From assembly GCA_039029915.1 (NCBI GenBank), contig JBCCFD010000145.1, positions 1 to 15,929 on the forward strand: a DNA stretch of 15,929 bases, read 5' to 3'. The notes beneath the pieces were generated by a model that did not search any database, had not been told where the DNA came from, and was given only the letters and a program-made list of their open reading frames with translations. The position numbers and the translations under genes are program-made. This DNA is from QQUD01 sp039029915. GTDB taxonomy: Bacteria > Chloroflexota > Anaerolineae > Promineifilales > Promineifilaceae. Positions 1 to 6,807 of this stretch are shown piece after piece (positions within the stretch are counted from its first letter, which is position 1; each line of letters begins with the position of its first letter).

Positions 1-1064
1 TCGTCGATACGCATCCTCACCTTTTTGGCTATTGGCAGCAGTTTATTGCTGACCACCGCAACGCATATCCCGCTATTCGCCAGGAGCTTGAGCACATCGA
101 AGTCGCCATACAGTCGCTTAGCCACCGCAAAGAGGGCCATATTTTGGGTCAAATCTTATACGACATGGGACCCCTTTACATTGCCTGGGGGGATCTGCAG
201 AAAATTGAGGGTCTGCTCATTCAAGCAATCGCTCTCATTGAGCCGACAAAGACAATACTTTTGGGGAAGCTCAAGCTGAGGCTAGGCCAGCTCAAGCGTC
301 ATCAAATGCAATACGACCAAGCTGAGGCTCACTTGAGAAAGGGGCTAGCGCTCACTGAAAATATGGGGAACAACGCTTTGAAATTGCAGTTTTTAACGGA
401 AATTGGCATCGTTTATAACTGCAAGGGGCAATACAGCAAGGGCAAACATTATCTCGGGCAAGCGCTCGCCATCTCGCAGCAAGAATCAGTGGGTGAACCC
501 ATCCTAACCCTGTTTGAGGAGCTGGGCACTTTGGCAATCCTTGAAAACGAAGCCGAGCTCGCTGAAAAATATCAAAGGGAGGGACTGGCCCTAGCGGTAA
601 AACTTGACCAAAAAATAAATCAGGTCTTATTTTTAAAAAGCTTGGGGGCGCTGCACCATCTCAATAAAAAACCGGCGGATGCGGCCGCTTTATTTGAACA
701 AGGTCTGCAGATATACCGAGAAATTGAGTATAAGAAAGGCGAAATGCTTGTCTACAACAATTTGGGCGTTGTTGCCTTTTATAACAATGAGATGGTGACG
801 GCCGAACGACATTTACGGTTGTCTCTAGATCGATCTAAGAAAATCCACGAATATCAAGCGATGCGTTTAATTTTGCGTAATTTGGCAAAATGGGCCAGGC
901 AAAACGGCCGTTTATCTCAATCAAAGCGGTATTTTGAACAGCTGCACGCGCTTGCCGAAGCACAAGGTTGGGACGATCTTGCAACTAAGGTTCAAGGTGA
1001 GATTAAACAGCTATCAAGCGGGGAAAAGACACCAAAATCTGAACATCTCCGAGTATTCATCTAG
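1..1064 (+). CDS. TPR-repeat protein, 3' part (5' end outside window)
   Basis: The frame is open from the left edge (first full codon at 3) to TAG 1062-1064, giving 353 residues with no stop. The gene therefore starts before the window, and the in-frame TTG at 144 is not its likely start. The protein is a run of helical tetratricopeptide-type repeats of about 40 residues, seen as recurring patterns such as QAEAHLRKGLAL, KGKHYLGQALAI, LAEKYQREGLAL and AERHLRLSLDRS, each followed by a G-x-(V/A)-type turn. Arrays like this commonly form the C-terminal scaffold of large regulators (BTAD/LuxR/NB-ARC ATPases), but the N-terminal part that would decide this is not visible. It has no membrane segment and the C-terminus is polar. 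It carries one ACGGCCGT site (904). The TPR assignment is confident; the biological role is unknown. Confidence 0.8.
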   Translation, partial: VDTHPHLFGYWQQFIADHRNAYPAIRQELEHIEVAIQSLSHRKEGHILGQILYDMGPLYIAWGDLQKIEGLLIQAIALIEPTKTILLGKLKLRLGQLKRHQMQYDQAEAHLRKGLALTENMGNNALKLQFLTEIGIVYNCKGQYSKGKHYLGQALAISQQESVGEPILTLFEELGTLAILENEAELAEKYQREGLALAVKLDQKINQVLFLKSLGALHHLNKKPADAAALFEQGLQIYREIEYKKGEMLVYNNLGVVAFYNNEMVTAERHLRLSLDRSKKIHEYQAMRLILRNLAKWARQNGRLSQSKRYFEQLHALAEAQGWDDLATKVQGEIKQLSSGEKTPKSEHLRVFI

Positions 1065-1153
1065 CATTCCCCTATTTTTCATATGCCGAGCGTTGTTTCA
1101 AGTGACGCTTAACGAAAACGGCCGTTTGCCTCAATACTCGTAACGCCACAATC

Positions 1154-1270
1154 ATGACAAAACATTTGCAAAACATGAACAAAACTACAGAAATGGCCCA
1201 TTCAGTGCTAAGCTTAGTTCAACAGATTATCAAAGGAGAGTACATGCCGCGGTGCGGCACCAATAAATGA
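1154..1270 (+). CDS. Possible 38-aa peptide, unrecognised
   Basis: The frame is open from ATG 1154 (or ATG 1175) to TGA 1268-1270. The product would begin MTKHLQNMNKTTEMAHSVLS and end MPRCGTNK. The middle (SVLSLVQQIIK) looks like a short amphipathic helix and there is one Cys near the end. No convincing Shine-Dalgarno precedes ATG 1154 or 1175. A strong AAAGGAGAG lies at 1232-1240 inside the frame, before a third in-frame ATG (1244) that would give only 8 residues. The final codons overlap a 6-bp hairpin (1245-1259). It could be a small peptide, the remnant of a decayed gene, or chance. I do not recognise it. Confidence 0.2.
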   Translation: MTKHLQNMNKTTEMAHSVLSLVQQIIKGEYMPRCGTNK

Positions 1271-1360
1271 ATGTAAATAGAACGCAGATTCCGCAGATTT
1301 GCAGATGACGCAGATTTTTTACGTGACACCTGATACCTGCCACGTGACACTTGTTTACAC

Positions 1361-1366
1361 AGGAGA
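1361..1366 (+). promoter_or_regulatory. Ribosome binding site for the SelL-like gene
   Basis: AGGAGA sits 5 bases before ATG 1372. It supports a start upstream of the in-frame TGA (1495-1497) rather than at ATG 1513, which has no Shine-Dalgarno. Confidence 0.7.
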
Positions 1367-1371
1367 CCGAC

Positions 1372-1938
1372 ATGAAACAGATATCATCAAGCATATTGAC
1401 AACCCCTGTTGAGGGGCTCAATCTGCGCCAAGGCAGTTTACAAGATCAGCTGGCCAACAAGCCAACCCTGATCGTGTTTCTACGCCATTTCGGCTGAATC
1501 TTTTGCCGCGAGATGGTCGAAGACTTACGCCTCATCAGTCAATCTGACCCGGATTATCCACCTATCCTGTTCGTTTTTCAGGGGTCAGCTGCACAGGGCG
1601 AACCGTTTTTCGACGGTCTGTGGCCGGAAGCGCGTGCCGTTTCCGATACACCCAAGCTTTTTTATAATGCGCTAGGCATCGAACGTGGCGGGCTAAAAGA
1701 GATGTTTGGCCCACAGGTGTTCGCCTGTGGCGTTCGCGCCGCCCGTAAGGGGCATGCCATTGGCATGCCTGTTGGCGATCCATGGGAAATGCCCGGCATG
1801 TTCCTTGTCGAGCAAGATGGCTCTATACGGTGGCAGCATGATTTTTCACACGCCGGCGATCATCCGAACTTTAAGGAAATTCCGCACATTTTAGCAGCTC
1901 AACAAGCACAGTCAGCCGCTCAGCAGGTGTCGAGGTGA
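1372..1938 (+). CDS. SelL/peroxiredoxin-like selenoprotein (UGA-encoded Sec at residue 42)
   Basis: Reading from ATG 1372, with its good ribosome binding site, the frame meets TGA at 1495-1497 and continues without interruption to TGA 1936-1938, for 188 residues. The TGA falls in FLRHFG-(TGA)-IFCREMV. That is exactly where this thioredoxin-fold AhpC/TSA-like family has the first Cys of its CxxC redox motif (FLRHFGCxFCRE), so a U-x-x-C selenoprotein is the natural reading. The rest (LFVFQGS, FYNALGI, a C-terminal IRWQHDFSHAGDHP block) fits the SelL-related/PRXL2-like redox family, whose members act on thiols or peroxides in the cytoplasm. A candidate SECIS hairpin lies at 1512-1536. The next gene's GTG overlaps the stop codon. 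The alternatives are a sequencing error in a TGC/TGT codon, or a pseudogene. Sec insertion would need selA/selB/selC/selD elsewhere in the genome, which is not visible here. Confidence 0.8.
1512..1536 (+). promoter_or_regulatory. Candidate bacterial SECIS element
   Basis: Downstream of UGA 1495-1497 the RNA can fold as GAUG (1512-1515) with CAUC (1533-1536), capped by GUC (1516-1518) with GAC (1522-1524) around a GAA loop, leaving an 8-base bulge on the 3' side. The apical loop lies 21 bases after the UGA and begins with G, which fits the loose position rule for bacterial SECIS hairpins. The stem is short and bulged, so this is a candidate only. Confidence 0.35.
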
Positions 1939-2702
1939 CAATGCCTGAGCTGACCATCGTGGCCATTCATGGCAACGGCGGCGGGGCTTTTCGTTTTGAT
2001 CGAATACGGCCGTTTTTGCCTGACGCGGTTCGGTTTTTGCCGATAACCCTACCGGGTTTCGCCGCCAAACCGGCTGACCCTGCGCTGCAAACACTCAGTG
2101 ATTACGCCGATCACCTTCACGGGATCGTTGCCCAAGAACAGCGTCCGCTTGTCCTTCTTGGCACAGGGATTGGCGGCAGTATCGCCTTGGAGTACGTTCA
2201 GCGCAATCCAGAAGCAATCGACGGCTTGATTTTACATGCTCCCGTTGGCACGCGACTGGAAAAAAGGCTCTTCCCTCGCTTCATGAAGCTTCCCGGCATG
2301 CGCCGCCTTGGTCAGCTCACATTTTCATCACCAATCACCCGCCCCTTGTTTCGCCGCCTCCTGTTCCATCAACCCGTTCCCAACGACTATCTCAACCGTT
2401 TCTTTAACGAATACCGCCAATGTAGCGTCTTCGGGCAGATGTTTGACATCATTACCCAACCATGGTTTGACGGTCTGAGACCCGTTGACATCCCGACCGT
2501 GCTTTTGTGGGGTGAGCGAGAACGGGTGCTCACGGTTGACCAACTGGACGATTACAAGCAGCTACTTCCTAACCACACAACGCGCATTGTGCCGGACTGG
2601 GATCACTTCCCAATGATCGAACAGCCCGCCGAATACAGCGAGGAGATGGTGCAACTAGCCCGTCAGCTCGTCAAGGCAGAATCGGTGGCTCATACCAAAT
2701 GA
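1935..2702 (+). CDS. Alpha/beta-hydrolase fold protein with Gly at the nucleophile position
   Basis: The 255-residue product has a typical alpha/beta-hydrolase layout. It has a first strand plus oxyanion-hole region (IVAIHGNGGGAF, about residues 8-19), TLPGFAAKP (39-46), a nucleophile-elbow region (VLLGTGIGG, about 73-81), a cap region, a late-acid strand (VLLWGERERVL, about 189-199) and a C-terminal His loop (DHFPMIEQP, His224). The usual G-x-S-x-G is G-T-G-I-G, so the nucleophile Ser is Gly78, and the acid position reads Glu196 rather than the usual Asp. Canonical ester hydrolysis is therefore doubtful. The start is either GTG 1935, overlapping the previous stop, or ATG 1941, two codons later. 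It is translationally coupled to the SelL-like gene and in turn overlaps the next gene by ATGA. The fold is confident; the substrate is unknown. Confidence 0.85.
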   Translation: MTMPELTIVAIHGNGGGAFRFDRIRPFLPDAVRFLPITLPGFAAKPADPALQTLSDYADHLHGIVAQEQRPLVLLGTGIGGSIALEYVQRNPEAIDGLILHAPVGTRLEKRLFPRFMKLPGMRRLGQLTFSSPITRPLFRRLLFHQPVPNDYLNRFFNEYRQCSVFGQMFDIITQPWFDGLRPVDIPTVLLWGERERVLTVDQLDDYKQLLPNHTTRIVPDWDHFPMIEQPAEYSEEMVQLARQLVKAESVAHTK

Positions 2703-4963
2703 CCATGCAAAAACATAACCTCCTGCAACTCGGCACCCACGCCAGTGACTATCAAAAAGTAGGTGTGGGGAACAAAGCGCGCCTGCTCAGTCAGGCGCGC
2801 AATGCCGGGCTACCGGTTCCTTCAGGCAGCGTGCTGTTAGACGATACCTGGAAGCATCTGCAGGCTGAAGGGATTGTGACCATCGATGACAACAATATTC
2901 AGGTTCGTGATGCCAAGTTGATGTTGGAAAAGGTCGCCTTGCCTAGCTACCAGTCACCGCTGGCCGTTCGCTCTGCCTTTTCAGCTGAGGATGGTGACGA
3001 CAGTGCGCTGGCTGGTTATTTTAATACCCACCTCAATGTCGCACCGGATTCTGCCGAGCAACTGACCGACGCGTTAGTCGATGTGTGGCAATCGGGAGCT
3101 CGAGCGGTTCAGAGAGCTGAGTTTCGTCGAGACATTTTGGTGATGGAAATGGTGGCGGCAAAGTATGCTGGGGTCGCCTTTACCGAACGCGCCTTTCAGG
3201 ACGACTTGGTGAACTACACGCAAGGTCTCGCCGATCAACTCGTGAGCGGAGAGGAAGCGGGAGAATCTATCACGCTATCGAAACTGCGATTTGGTGAACG
3301 CCCTGATACCGAACTGCCATTCTTGCGCAGGCTCCAGCGTCTCCTGCGAGACGTACGGCGCGTTTTCAAGTTGCAAGGACGTGATTGGGATATCGAATGG
3401 GCTGACGATGGGCAAGTATGCTGGTTGATTCAGGTACGGCCGATTACACGGGCTCCCCGACGCAACGAAGCGTTTACCTATGCCAATCTGAAAGAGATCA
3501 TGCCCGATCCGCCATCCCGCTTTATGACCAGCATTGTGACCGAATCATCAACCGGCTTTTTTGATTGGTATCGACAATTTGACAGCACGCTCCCCACCAA
3601 TCGGCCAATGGTTGAAACATTTTACGGCCGTCCCTTGTTTAATATCTCCCTTCTAACCGACATGATGCGCCATTGGGGTCTACCAACCACGCTGGTGACA
3701 AACTCGATTGGCGGCTCGTCCGATAAAGAGGCAGGCTTCAAGCTAGGGCGCTTTCTTGGCAGTACGGTGCCGCTTCTACGTTTAGGATGGCGGCAGCTTA
3801 ATGCTGTACGCGACTCAGTTCAACACGTTTCCAGCATTCAGGCGCGTGCGGCTCAACCGGGAGAGACCTTTACCTCGGTCGTTGATAACTTCCGAGATCT
3901 GTTTACAGCCTTTGTCACTGAGATGCTAAATTTAACGCAGGCGATGAGCGGGCCGCTGCTCATTCTGCGCCAAACCGGCACCCTTCGCTCTCATGCGGCT
4001 CAAAACCGGACCATCTCAACAGAGATGTTCACCGAACTTGAGGCACTTCGGGCCATCGTTGCGGCGCAGCCCGCCTTGAAAAGCAAGCTTGCAGCAGGCG
4101 AGTTGCCAGATGATGCCCAGTTCAAAACCGCGTGGCAAGCATACCTAGCCAAGCACGGGCATCGCGGTATTTATGAGAGCGATATAGCCCGACCCCGCTA
4201 TCACGAATCACCAGAACCGCTACTCCAAAGCCTAGCCGTTGAGGGGGTGCATCGTTCATCAGCTGCTGAAACGCAACCTGAAGCACAACTATTACGCTGG
4301 CTAACAAAACCTCTCTGGTGGCAGCTCAGCCGCGTCATGCGGGCACGAGAAGTGTGGCGCTATGAGTCAATGCGCTGCTATGTGGATATTCGCAGGCGGC
4401 TGCTTTCATTAGCCCAAGAGGCAACCAAAGCAGGTCAATTGCCTACTGTTGATATGCTGTGGCTACTCACGGCGGATGAGGCGCGCTCGTTGGACGAGGG
4501 GATTGTGTATTCGACCGAATTCTTTACCCAACGCCAAACGGATATTGAACAATTGTCTAAGTACGATATGCCTGACCTGCTCTATCGATTTGATGACCTA
4601 GATGCGGCTTCTATGGCCTCCGACAGTGATGGTGAAGGCCCGCTGCGCGGTATTAGCCTGACTGGGGGTCAGGTGCAAGGGCGGGCTTGGGTGCTAAATG
4701 AGCCAGCCTTACGCCTGCCAGACGGCTTCGAGCCAGCAAGCACGATTCTTGTTGCTCGCTCCGTTGACGCCGGTTGGATTCCAACATTTGCACAGGTGGC
4801 TGGCGCAGTTGTTGAAATTGGTGGCGATCTGTCACACGGCTCAATTATCCTGCGGGAGATTGGCCTACCGGCCATCACCAATGTTCGCTTAGCAACGCGC
4901 ACGGTCAAGACTGGTGAAGAACTTATTCTGTACGCCGACCGCGGCACCGCCCACCGATTGTGA
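2699..4963 (+). CDS. PEP-synthase / rifampicin-phosphotransferase-like enzyme (ATP-grasp plus phosphohistidine domains)
   Basis: The product has 754 residues. The N-terminal part is a PPDK/PEP-synthase ATP-grasp domain: VGNKARLLSQARNAGLPVPS (about 22-41), LAVRSAFSAEDGDDSALAGY, MEMVAAKYAGVAFTE, and DIEWADDGQVCWLIQVRPIT (about 237-256). A middle region with NLKEIMPDPPSRFM and GHRGIYESDIARPRYHE resembles the substrate domain of rifampicin phosphotransferases. The C-terminus is the swivelling phosphohistidine domain, GGDLSHGSIILREIGLPAIT, with His713 as the phospho-carrier. The PEP/pyruvate TIM-barrel of true PpsA/PpdK is absent, so the likely chemistry is ATP-dependent dikinase-type phosphoryl transfer to an unknown acceptor. 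A true rifampicin phosphotransferase is usually longer (about 860-870 aa), so drug inactivation should not be assumed. The start ATG overlaps the preceding stop (ATGA), and a second ATG follows at 2705. It is the last gene of the operon. Confidence 0.85.
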   Translation: MTMQKHNLLQLGTHASDYQKVGVGNKARLLSQARNAGLPVPSGSVLLDDTWKHLQAEGIVTIDDNNIQVRDAKLMLEKVALPSYQSPLAVRSAFSAEDGDDSALAGYFNTHLNVAPDSAEQLTDALVDVWQSGARAVQRAEFRRDILVMEMVAAKYAGVAFTERAFQDDLVNYTQGLADQLVSGEEAGESITLSKLRFGERPDTELPFLRRLQRLLRDVRRVFKLQGRDWDIEWADDGQVCWLIQVRPITRAPRRNEAFTYANLKEIMPDPPSRFMTSIVTESSTGFFDWYRQFDSTLPTNRPMVETFYGRPLFNISLLTDMMRHWGLPTTLVTNSIGGSSDKEAGFKLGRFLGSTVPLLRLGWRQLNAVRDSVQHVSSIQARAAQPGETFTSVVDNFRDLFTAFVTEMLNLTQAMSGPLLILRQTGTLRSHAAQNRTISTEMFTELEALRAIVAAQPALKSKLAAGELPDDAQFKTAWQAYLAKHGHRGIYESDIARPRYHESPEPLLQSLAVEGVHRSSAAETQPEAQLLRWLTKPLWWQLSRVMRAREVWRYESMRCYVDIRRRLLSLAQEATKAGQLPTVDMLWLLTADEARSLDEGIVYSTEFFTQRQTDIEQLSKYDMPDLLYRFDDLDAASMASDSDGEGPLRGISLTGGQVQGRAWVLNEPALRLPDGFEPASTILVARSVDAGWIPTFAQVAGAVVEIGGDLSHGSIILREIGLPAITNVRLATRTVKTGEELILYADRGTAHRL

Positions 4964-5012
4964 TATGCGCCGCACCTTGTGAGTTCTCTAGATGCGCTGT
5001 CGTTTTAAAAAT

Positions 5013-5040
5013 CAACAACTAACAACTAACAAATAACGAT
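5013..5040. repeat. Heptamer tandem repeat (TAACAAC-like, 4 units)
   Basis: Four consecutive 7-base units vary around TAACAAC (5013-5019, 5020-5026, 5027-5033, 5034-5040), decaying at the last unit. They lie in the 144-base gap between the convergent phosphotransferase-like and oxidoreductase genes, followed by an ACGGCCGT site at 5049-5056. The gap shows no clear terminator. A 7-bp stem (5105-5111 with 5114-5120) straddles the oxidoreductase stop codon but has no T-tract. Confidence 0.5.
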
Positions 5041-5107
5041 TACCCTTCACGGCCGTTTTCAATTTTAAATGGTGAGCGGTGCAGAGTAAATAAACTGCCA
5101 ACAAAGC

Positions 5108-6238
5108 TCAATCTTGAGCTGGGATAAGCACAAAGTTGCCAAAGTGGGTTTTCTTCATAAATTCCTGCTGGGCCTTGGCAATCTGGTCTAGCGGGAATGT
5201 TTGGTCGACAAGAGGTTTAATTTCGCCTCGTTCGATGTAGCCAATGAGGTTTGGAAAAACGGGTTCGTCCCATGCGGTACACCCAATGAGGCTTAAATCT
5301 TTAAGGTAAAAGTCTCGCATGTCCATGGTGACCATGGGGCCAGCAATCGCGCCTGAAGAGGCGTAGCGTCCGCCTCGCGCCATCACTTTAAGCAAGTTGG
5401 TAAAGCCATCCCCAGCGACGTTATCAATAACAACATCAACGCTCTCATCGCCAAGCTCAGCGACTAGGTCTGACTCTCGGGGAAGAATGCGATCGGCCCC
5501 GAGCTGTTTGACTTTCTCGACTTTGGATTGGCTAGTAACGGCCGTAACGTACGCCCCGCGCCGCTTAGCCAGCTGCACCACAGCCGACCCCACACCGCCT
5601 GATGCGCCAGTAACCAACACTCGATCTGCTGCTGAAACTTTGGCGCGATGGACCATATTTTCGGCCGTGCCGTATGCGCAAGGGATAGTGGCCAACTCCT
5701 CATCAGACCACTTACAATCAACCGCAAATACTTCACTGGCTGGCACTTTGACAAATTGGGCGAATGCACCATCAAAATCTGAGGCCATCCAGATATTCTC
5801 GATGGAATTGAAGCCGTTGAGCCGCATACAGGCACGTACGATGACACGCTGACCTATGATTGCAGGTGCGCCATCACCAACGGCAACCACCTCACCGCAG
5901 CAATCCGTCCCTTGGATCAGCGGAAACGGCGTTGTTTCATTCCAGCCACCGTCTGCAATATCTCCTTCGTGCTCACCCTCAGAAAACTGCTCCGTCCCGC
6001 CTGTCACAGACGAAGAATACCAACCAAGGCGGGTATTGATTTCTGTGTTGTTGACGCCTGCCGCCAACACCTTCAACAGCACCTCACCCGGCCCAATTTC
6101 CGGCCTAGGCACATCACGATAATCAAGTTTTTCGTACCCACCGTTGCCAGTTGTAACAACCGCTTTCATCGTTTCTTGGTTTGAAAACAGCTCAAATCGG
6201 TTCGGATCATTTTGGGAAAGGTAAGTTAGATCGGTCAT
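5108..6238 (-). CDS. MDR-family NAD(P)-dependent oxidoreductase (quinone oxidoreductase-like)
   Basis: The product has 376 residues. It has a GroES-like N-terminal domain (MKAVVTTGNGGYEKLDYRDV from residue 24, then RPEIGPGEVLLKVLAAGVNNTEIN) and a Rossmann domain with VLVTGASGGVGSAVVQLAKRRGA (G211 to G217 of the nucleotide-binding loop), then QLGADRIL and NVAGDGF. The catalytic-zinc Cys of alcohol dehydrogenases (usually in AGxCGTD) is Asn-Asn here and the structural-zinc cysteines are absent, so a zinc-independent quinone/enone reductase type is more likely than an alcohol dehydrogenase. An acidic, glycine-rich insert follows near residues 80-100. The start is uncertain: ATG 6238 adds 23 residues before the family-typical MKAVV start at ATG 6169, and neither has a clear Shine-Dalgarno. 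The partner substrate is unknown. It contains an ACGGCCGT site at 5538. Confidence 0.85.
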   Translation of the reverse strand: MTDLTYLSQNDPNRFELFSNQETMKAVVTTGNGGYEKLDYRDVPRPEIGPGEVLLKVLAAGVNNTEINTRLGWYSSSVTGGTEQFSEGEHEGDIADGGWNETTPFPLIQGTDCCGEVVAVGDGAPAIIGQRVIVRACMRLNGFNSIENIWMASDFDGAFAQFVKVPASEVFAVDCKWSDEELATIPCAYGTAENMVHRAKVSAADRVLVTGASGGVGSAVVQLAKRRGAYVTAVTSQSKVEKVKQLGADRILPRESDLVAELGDESVDVVIDNVAGDGFTNLLKVMARGGRYASSGAIAGPMVTMDMRDFYLKDLSLIGCTAWDEPVFPNLIGYIERGEIKPLVDQTFPLDQIAKAQQEFMKKTHFGNFVLIPAQD

Positions 6239-6569
6239 AGTGGAAATATAGTTGAAACGGGAAATGAGAGCGAATTTGAAATAATCGTATACCTCTGTGA
6301 TGAATCACAGAGCTACCAACCAAGCGCCCTTTGGGCTTGTAATCCAAAGGGGCGTATTTATCAATAGCGAGGTGATTTACCACCGCGTGACTCAGGCATG
6401 ATTTTTAGCTAGTAAAGAATGATTCTCGAACACCAAAATACAGCATTGTGCGATTGACAGAAAGTATTCTAAAAAAAATGCACTATAAATTCGGTCAATC
6501 ACCGAGTAAATCACAGCAATTTTCGATGATTTAATCTTTAAAATTTTCTGTGATTTACTACAAAAATAA
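6239..6569. repeat. AT-rich intergenic stretch with several perfect or near-perfect hairpins
   Basis: No gene is visible. Inverted repeats in order: CTCTGTGAT/ATCACAGAG (6293-6301 with 6304-6312, loop GA); CGCCCTTTGG with CCAAAGGGGCG (6325-6334 with 6344-6354, one-base bulge); TCGGT/ACCGA (6491-6495 with 6501-6505); and GTAAATCACAG/CTGTGATTTAC (6506-6516 with 6548-6558), extended inward by AATTTT/AAAATT (6518-6523 with 6540-6545). GTGATTTAC also recurs near 6372. On the minus strand these lie between the Imm11-like gene and the oxidoreductase, so any of them could end the first transcript or form the leader of the second. None has a textbook T-tract. Confidence 0.6.
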
Positions 6570-6581
6570 CCTTTACTTTTG

Positions 6582-6742
6582 TGTCATGTCGAGCGGCGTT
6601 AAACAAAAGCAGTCTCGGTCATAAGCTGAGTCGAGACATCTCGTCGTTAGAGAGGTGTACTCTATTTAATAGTTTAGTGGAGAGATGTCTCGACTCTCTA
6701 ATTGATTGTCGTGTTAGTCGGCTTGACCCGCTCGACATGACA
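6582..6742. repeat. Symmetric nested inverted-repeat element (161 bp, REP/MITE-like)
   Basis: There are two perfect 15-bp inverted-repeat pairs, nested and symmetric. Outer: TGTCATGTCGAGCGG (6582-6596) with its complement (6728-6742). Inner: GAGTCGAGACATCTC (6628-6642) with its complement (6682-6696). The gaps between boxes are 31, 39 and 31 bases. The two 31-base spacers are not complementary to each other, so only the boxes are conserved. A further CCTTTA/TAAAGG pair (6570-6575 with 6747-6752) may extend the structure to 183 bp. No target-site duplication or transposase is visible. It starts 66 bases from the stop codon of the minus-strand Imm11-like gene. It could be a non-autonomous mobile element, a REP-type palindrome split by spacers, or a structured RNA. 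Confidence 0.7.
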
Positions 6743-6807
6743 TCATTAAAGGAACTTATGTAACAAAGTAATTACATAGCAAGGAGTTTAAATTTCTAGA
6801 AGAATAA

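Larger units (their letters stand above)
1065..1371. repeat. Intergenic region with degenerate short repeats (units at 1283-1317 and 1321-1353)
   Basis: This 307-base gap holds an ACGGCCGT site (1118-1125), the possible peptide ORF (1154-1270), a perfect hairpin TGCCGC-GGT-GCGGCA (1245-1259) and two runs of short repeats. The first run (1283-1317) has four copies of a roughly 9-base unit, CGCAGATTT or a close variant. The second (1321-1353) has GTGACAC twice within ACGTGACACC and CACGTGACACTT, around TGATACCTG. The segment 1324-1339 matches 10278-10293 at 15 of 16 bases. I see no clear promoter. Confidence 0.6.

Noticed and set aside
144..1064. TTG 144 as the start of the TPR gene
   Set aside because: The frame stays open to the left edge with TPR-like helical sequence, so the gene begins outside the window.
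1513..1938. ATG 1513 as the start of a 141-residue protein
   Set aside because: There is no ribosome site, and it would remove the conserved thioredoxin-fold N-terminus and active-site motif that lie in frame upstream across the TGA.
2699..4963. Calling this a rifampicin resistance gene
   Set aside because: The domain layout is similar, but length, operon context and unverified substrate residues do not justify a drug-specific call.
6582..6742. CRISPR array or tRNA-like gene
   Set aside because: The boxes are inverted pairs rather than direct repeats, and no cloverleaf can be drawn.
6581..6763. 60-codon plus-strand frame
   Set aside because: It lies entirely within the nested inverted repeat; the sequence is explained by the repeat and has no ribosome site or protein-like pattern.
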